Source: Chitinophaga sp.
GTDB taxonomy: Bacteria > Bacteroidota > Bacteroidia > Chitinophagales > Chitinophagaceae
DNA length: 64,000 bases
Assembly: GCF_017745275.1 (NCBI RefSeq)
Contig: NZ_JAGHZS010000001.1
Span: 868,001-932,000, forward strand
Direction of reading: 5' to 3'
The notes below the pieces were generated by a model. It searched no databases, was not told the origin of the DNA, and worked only from the letters and a program-made list of their open reading frames with translations. The position numbers were made by a program, and so were the translations under genes. This document shows positions 61,375-64,000 of the stretch, one piece after another (the first letter of the stretch is position 1; each line of letters begins with the position of its first letter).

Positions 61375-62728
61375 CCTCCAACAACTGCCGGAACCAATAA
61401 CCTGAATCTTTAATGGTACGCTGCTGGGTATCGAAATTGATATGCACCAGGCCAAAGCGGGCGCGATAACCTTCGGCCCATTCGAAGTTATCGGTGAGTG
61501 TCCAGGCGAAGTAGCCGTCTACCGGCACTCCTTCCTGGCGGGCTTTCAGTACACCTGCCAGGTATTCCTGGAAATAGGCAATACGTGCATGGTCTTCGAT
61601 GCGGCCATCAGCGGAGATCTCGTCAGCAAAGGCGGCGCCGCCTTCTGTCACAATGAGTTTCTTAATATTTTTGTAGGCGGCAAATTGTTTCAACACTTCG
61701 TATAGGCCGTTGCCGTTAATCTCCCAACCTAATCCTGTCATGGGTACATTCCGGGATTTGGCCTTCACCTCCGAAATTTTAACGATGGGCATAAAAGAAT
61801 TGTATTTCACTACCAGCGGGAAATAGTTCTGCACACCAATGAAATCAAAATCAAATGCCAGGCGGTCCCAATCGCGCCATAGGGCATAACGGCGCTCAAT
61901 ACGACGAAGCAGCGGGAAGTCGGCCACCGGGTAACCCATGCCCAGCGAAGGCTCCAGGAACAGGCGGTTAAAGAGCGCATCTGCACGGCGTGCCGCCTGT
62001 TGATCGGCAGCACTATCGGAATAAGGAATAATCTGGGAACAGGATAAAGCAGTGCCAATATTGGCGCCGGCTACTTCTTCACGAATCACTCGCCCGGCTT
62101 CTGCCTGCGCTAATACAGCATGATGCACTGCCGGCAAAAACCAGGACAACCCAAATTTACCTGGTGCATGCACTCCCAGCATATATCCCAGGGCAGTAAA
62201 GCCAAAGGGCTCATTCAATACGATCCAGTTTTTTACTTTATTGCCATATTCACGGGTACATACCCTTACAAATTCTTCGAAGGCGAATACCACTCCCCGG
62301 TGAGCCCAGCCACCTTTGTGTTCCAGCGCCTGTGGCAAATCCCAGTGATACAACGTAACATAAGGTTCCAACCCCAATTCCAGGCAGGCATCTATAACAC
62401 GGTGATAGTAGTCGATACCGGCAGGATTGACAGCCCCCGTGCCTTTGGGCATAATGCGTGACCAGGAAAGCGAGAAACGGAATACAGAAAATCCCAGCAA
62501 TTTTGCAAGCAGGATATCCTGTGTATAACGGTTATAGAAGTCGGTAGCTATCTGCGCGTGACTTTTATCTTTGATTTTGCCTTTGCGGCCGGAGAAAGTA
62601 TCCCAAATAGAAGGTCCTTTGCCGTCTGTGTCGAAGGCTCCCTCATTTTGAAAAGCTGAAATTGTGACGCCCCAAAGAAAGTCTTCCCCAAAATCCTTGC
62701 GTGTAAAGGGTACTGCAGTTTTTTGCAT
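61349..62728 (-). CDS. GH1 family beta-glucosidase-like enzyme
   Basis: A 459-residue glycoside hydrolase family 1 enzyme. The acid/base glutamate is Glu173 in NWIVLNEPFG, the nucleophile is Glu362 in LIVTEGGAAF (usually TENG, here TEGG), and the aglycone-side TLTDNFEWAEGYRARFGL is typical. The enzyme lacks a signal peptide, so it should act on imported disaccharides or glucosides. The final residues EAESIKQKA are encoded by heptad array F, a sign that the natural C-terminus has been extended. It is divergent from the lipoprotein gene at 63015 across element J. Confidence 0.93.
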   Translation of the reverse strand: MQKTAVPFTRKDFGEDFLWGVTISAFQNEGAFDTDGKGPSIWDTFSGRKGKIKDKSHAQIATDFYNRYTQDILLAKLLGFSVFRFSLSWSRIMPKGTGAVNPAGIDYYHRVIDACLELGLEPYVTLYHWDLPQALEHKGGWAHRGVVFAFEEFVRVCTREYGNKVKNWIVLNEPFGFTALGYMLGVHAPGKFGLSWFLPAVHHAVLAQAEAGRVIREEVAGANIGTALSCSQIIPYSDSAADQQAARRADALFNRLFLEPSLGMGYPVADFPLLRRIERRYALWRDWDRLAFDFDFIGVQNYFPLVVKYNSFMPIVKISEVKAKSRNVPMTGLGWEINGNGLYEVLKQFAAYKNIKKLIVTEGGAAFADEISADGRIEDHARIAYFQEYLAGVLKARQEGVPVDGYFAWTLTDNFEWAEGYRARFGLVHINFDTQQRTIKDSGYWFRQLLEAESIKQKA

Positions 62729-62820
62729 ATGCGATACCTATAAAACAGGGGCATAGCCACCCGTAACTGGCTGCAGTTTACAACAGTTTTTGCGGAAAAA
62801 TGATTATATAATTGTTAACG

Positions 62821-62968
62821 CGGATTTTGCCTGTCAACAGGATTATACTGATTGCACTGATTTTTAATTTTTTGATTAAGAGATTTTGGAAGATACCAGC
62901 GGATAAATTTGTCTCATATCTTCCAAAATTCTATAAAATCAGTGTAATCCTGCTCACAGGCAAATCCG
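62821..62968. repeat. Long imperfect inverted repeat J in the divergent gap
   Basis: A palindrome of about 148 bp with imperfect arms. The ends CGGATTTTGCCTGT and ACAGGCAAATCCG pair, then CAGGATTA/TAATCCTG with ACTGATT, and the inner ATTTTGGAAGATA/TATCTTCCAAAAT stem closes around CCAGCGGATAAATTTGTC. Several insertions break the middle. It differs from the AGC and GAATTAC families, although ACTGATT occurs twice in the left arm. It lies between the divergent GH1 and FGE-like genes. Confidence 0.85.
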
Positions 62969-62978
62969 TGTAAAACAC

Positions 62979-62986
62979 TATTTTTG
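62979..62986 (+). promoter_or_regulatory. Probable -7 element of the FGE-like lipoprotein gene
   Basis: TATTTTTG matches TAnnTTTG and lies 28 bp before the ATG at 63015. No TTTG is found at the -33 position. Confidence 0.4.
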
Positions 62987-63014
62987 AGAAACGACTAAAC
63001 GGATTGACTACAAT

Positions 63015-64000
63015 ATGTTGAAAATAAACCTGGTGCTTGGATTAGCACTATTAAGCGCCTGCGCTGGCAACCCCAGTAAGCAGGCTACTGCCGGCAAAGA
63101 GAGAGACACCTTGAACAAGATGGTACTGATACCTGCAGGTTCCTTCCTGATGGGCGCTGACGACAGCACCGGTATGGCGGATGAATATCCCAAACACCGG
63201 GTAGACATTGCCAGTTTCTGGATGGATGAACACGAAGTGACCAAAGCTGAATTTGCCCGCTTTGTGGATGCTACCGGTTACGTAACAACAGCAGAGCAAC
63301 CTATCGGCAAAGCAGAGCTTATGGCCAGCCTGCCACCAGGCACGCCGGAGCCCGACAGCGCCACACTGGCTACCATGATGGCACCGGGCGCACTGGTATT
63401 TACCCCACCGGATCACGCCGTTCCTTTTAATGATATTTCCCAGTGGTGGTCTTTTGTACCCGGCACCAGTTGGAAGCATCCGGAAGGACCATCCAGTAAT
63501 ATCGCCAACAGGGACCATGAACCGGTTACGCAGGTATCCTGGCTGGATGCACAGGCTTATGCCAAATGGGCCGGCAAACGGCTGCCTACAGAAGCAGAGT
63601 GGGAATATGCCGCCCGTGGCGGTCTCTCCGGCCAATTATACCCCTGGGGCAATGAACCACTGACCACCGGTAAAGCCAAAGCGAATACCTGGAACGGAAA
63701 TTTTCCTTATAAGAATACCAAAACAGATGGCTACTATAGCACTGCACCCGTAAAATCGTATAGCCCTAATGGTTATCAGTTATATGATATGGCAGGGAAT
63801 GTATGGGAATGGTGTGAAGACTGGTACGATGCCAACTACTATATACAGGGAGAAAAAGGCGTAAAAAATCCGGCTGGTCCGGCAGAAGGTTTGGATCCTG
63901 ATGACCCGGGACAGGCTAAGAGAGTGATCCGTGGCGGTTCTTATATGTGCAGCGATGAATATTGCCGGGGATACCGGGTATCTGCCCGCATGAAAAGTAC
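63015..64000 (+). CDS. Formylglycine-generating-enzyme-like lipoprotein, partial
   Basis: The right window edge cuts this gene after 328 residues. A lipoprotein signal (lipobox LSAC, Cys16) precedes an FGE-sulfatase (SUMF1-like) domain: [20 protein letters not shown] at the start, [55 protein letters not shown], and the catalytic block [12 protein letters not shown] with Cys312 and Cys317. That C-x4-C pair equals the copper-binding cysteines of true FGE, which oxidises a sulfatase cysteine to formylglycine. No Cys-type sulfatase gene is in the window. The open frame shows no defect before the edge. Confidence 0.9.
   Translation, partial: MLKINLVLGLALLSACAGNPSKQATAGKERDTLNKMVLIPAGSFLMGADDSTGMADEYPKHRVDIASFWMDEHEVTKAEFARFVDATGYVTTAEQPIGKAELMASLPPGTPEPDSATLATMMAPGALVFTPPDHAVPFNDISQWWSFVPGTSWKHPEGPSSNIANRDHEPVTQVSWLDAQAYAKWAGKRLPTEAEWEYAARGGLSGQLYPWGNEPLTTGKAKANTWNGNFPYKNTKTDGYYSTAPVKSYSPNGYQLYDMAGNVWEWCEDWYDANYYIQGEKGVKNPAGPAEGLDPDDPGQAKRVIRGGSYMCSDEYCRGYRVSARMKS

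Overview
The window comes from a Bacteroidota chromosome, most probably a Chitinophaga-like member of the Chitinophagaceae. The evidence is two tandem SusC/SusD pairs behind a FecI-type sigma factor and a FecR/DUF4974 anti-sigma factor, DUF4270 and DUF4907 proteins, LytTR regulation, promoters matching the Bacteroidota consensus TTTG-N19-TAnnTTTG, and a complete aryl-polyene (flexirubin-type) pigment locus. No rRNA, tRNA, IS element or CRISPR array was recognised.

Layout. (1) 195-14499: a LacI-family repressor (minus), an AraC-family activator, then a plus-strand block of sigma factor, anti-sigma factor, STN-containing SusC, SusD, and a second SusC/SusD pair. This is a regulated glycan or nutrient uptake locus. 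(2) 14756-18556 (minus): HupE/UreJ-like membrane protein, M1 metallopeptidase and secreted esterase, bounded by clear intrinsic terminators. (3) 18626-20397 (plus): a DUF6702-like secreted protein, an AT-rich HigB/HigA toxin-antitoxin pair with a tandem operator, and a GNAT acetyltransferase. (4) 20405-46179 (minus): a 26-kb, 25-gene flexirubin-type cluster transcribed from a textbook promoter at 46221-46251. A tyrosine ammonia-lyase makes the coumarate starter, a PaaK-like adenylating enzyme activates it, and ketosynthases, two ACPs, a ketoreductase and two hot-dog dehydratases extend it to a polyene. A halogenase-like flavoenzyme, an O-methyltransferase-like protein and a phytoene-desaturase-like oxidoreductase could tailor it. 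Acyltransferases, a C45-type acyltransferase, an MMPL fusion, a LolA-like protein, a glycosyltransferase and a deacetylase would assemble and export the lipid. The dialkylresorcinol genes (darA/darB) needed for a full flexirubin are absent and must lie elsewhere. (5) 46330-49698 (minus): CNNM/CorC-type protein, ZIP transporter, PAP2 phosphatase and methyltransferase. (6) 49803-56909: LtaS-like sulfatase-fold membrane enzyme, GlmM, cysteine desulfurase and a LytS/LytTR two-component pair. (7) 57112-64000: DUF4907 and kelch proteins facing a DUF4270 lipoprotein and an outer-membrane protein, a GH1 glycosidase, and a formylglycine-generating-enzyme-like lipoprotein cut by the right edge.

The most unusual structure is not a gene. 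From about 21.7 kb to 61.4 kb, many intergenic gaps are filled by inverted arrays of degenerate 7-bp direct repeats of two heptad families, (AGCNNNN)n and (GAATTAC)n, facing each other as long hairpins. Three of them share the inner core AGCGAATGAC even though their arms belong to different heptad families. Several arrays start inside neighbouring stop codons, and one supplies the last residues of a glycosidase. Together they look like a dispersed family of palindromic intergenic elements that the ordinary annotation does not explain.
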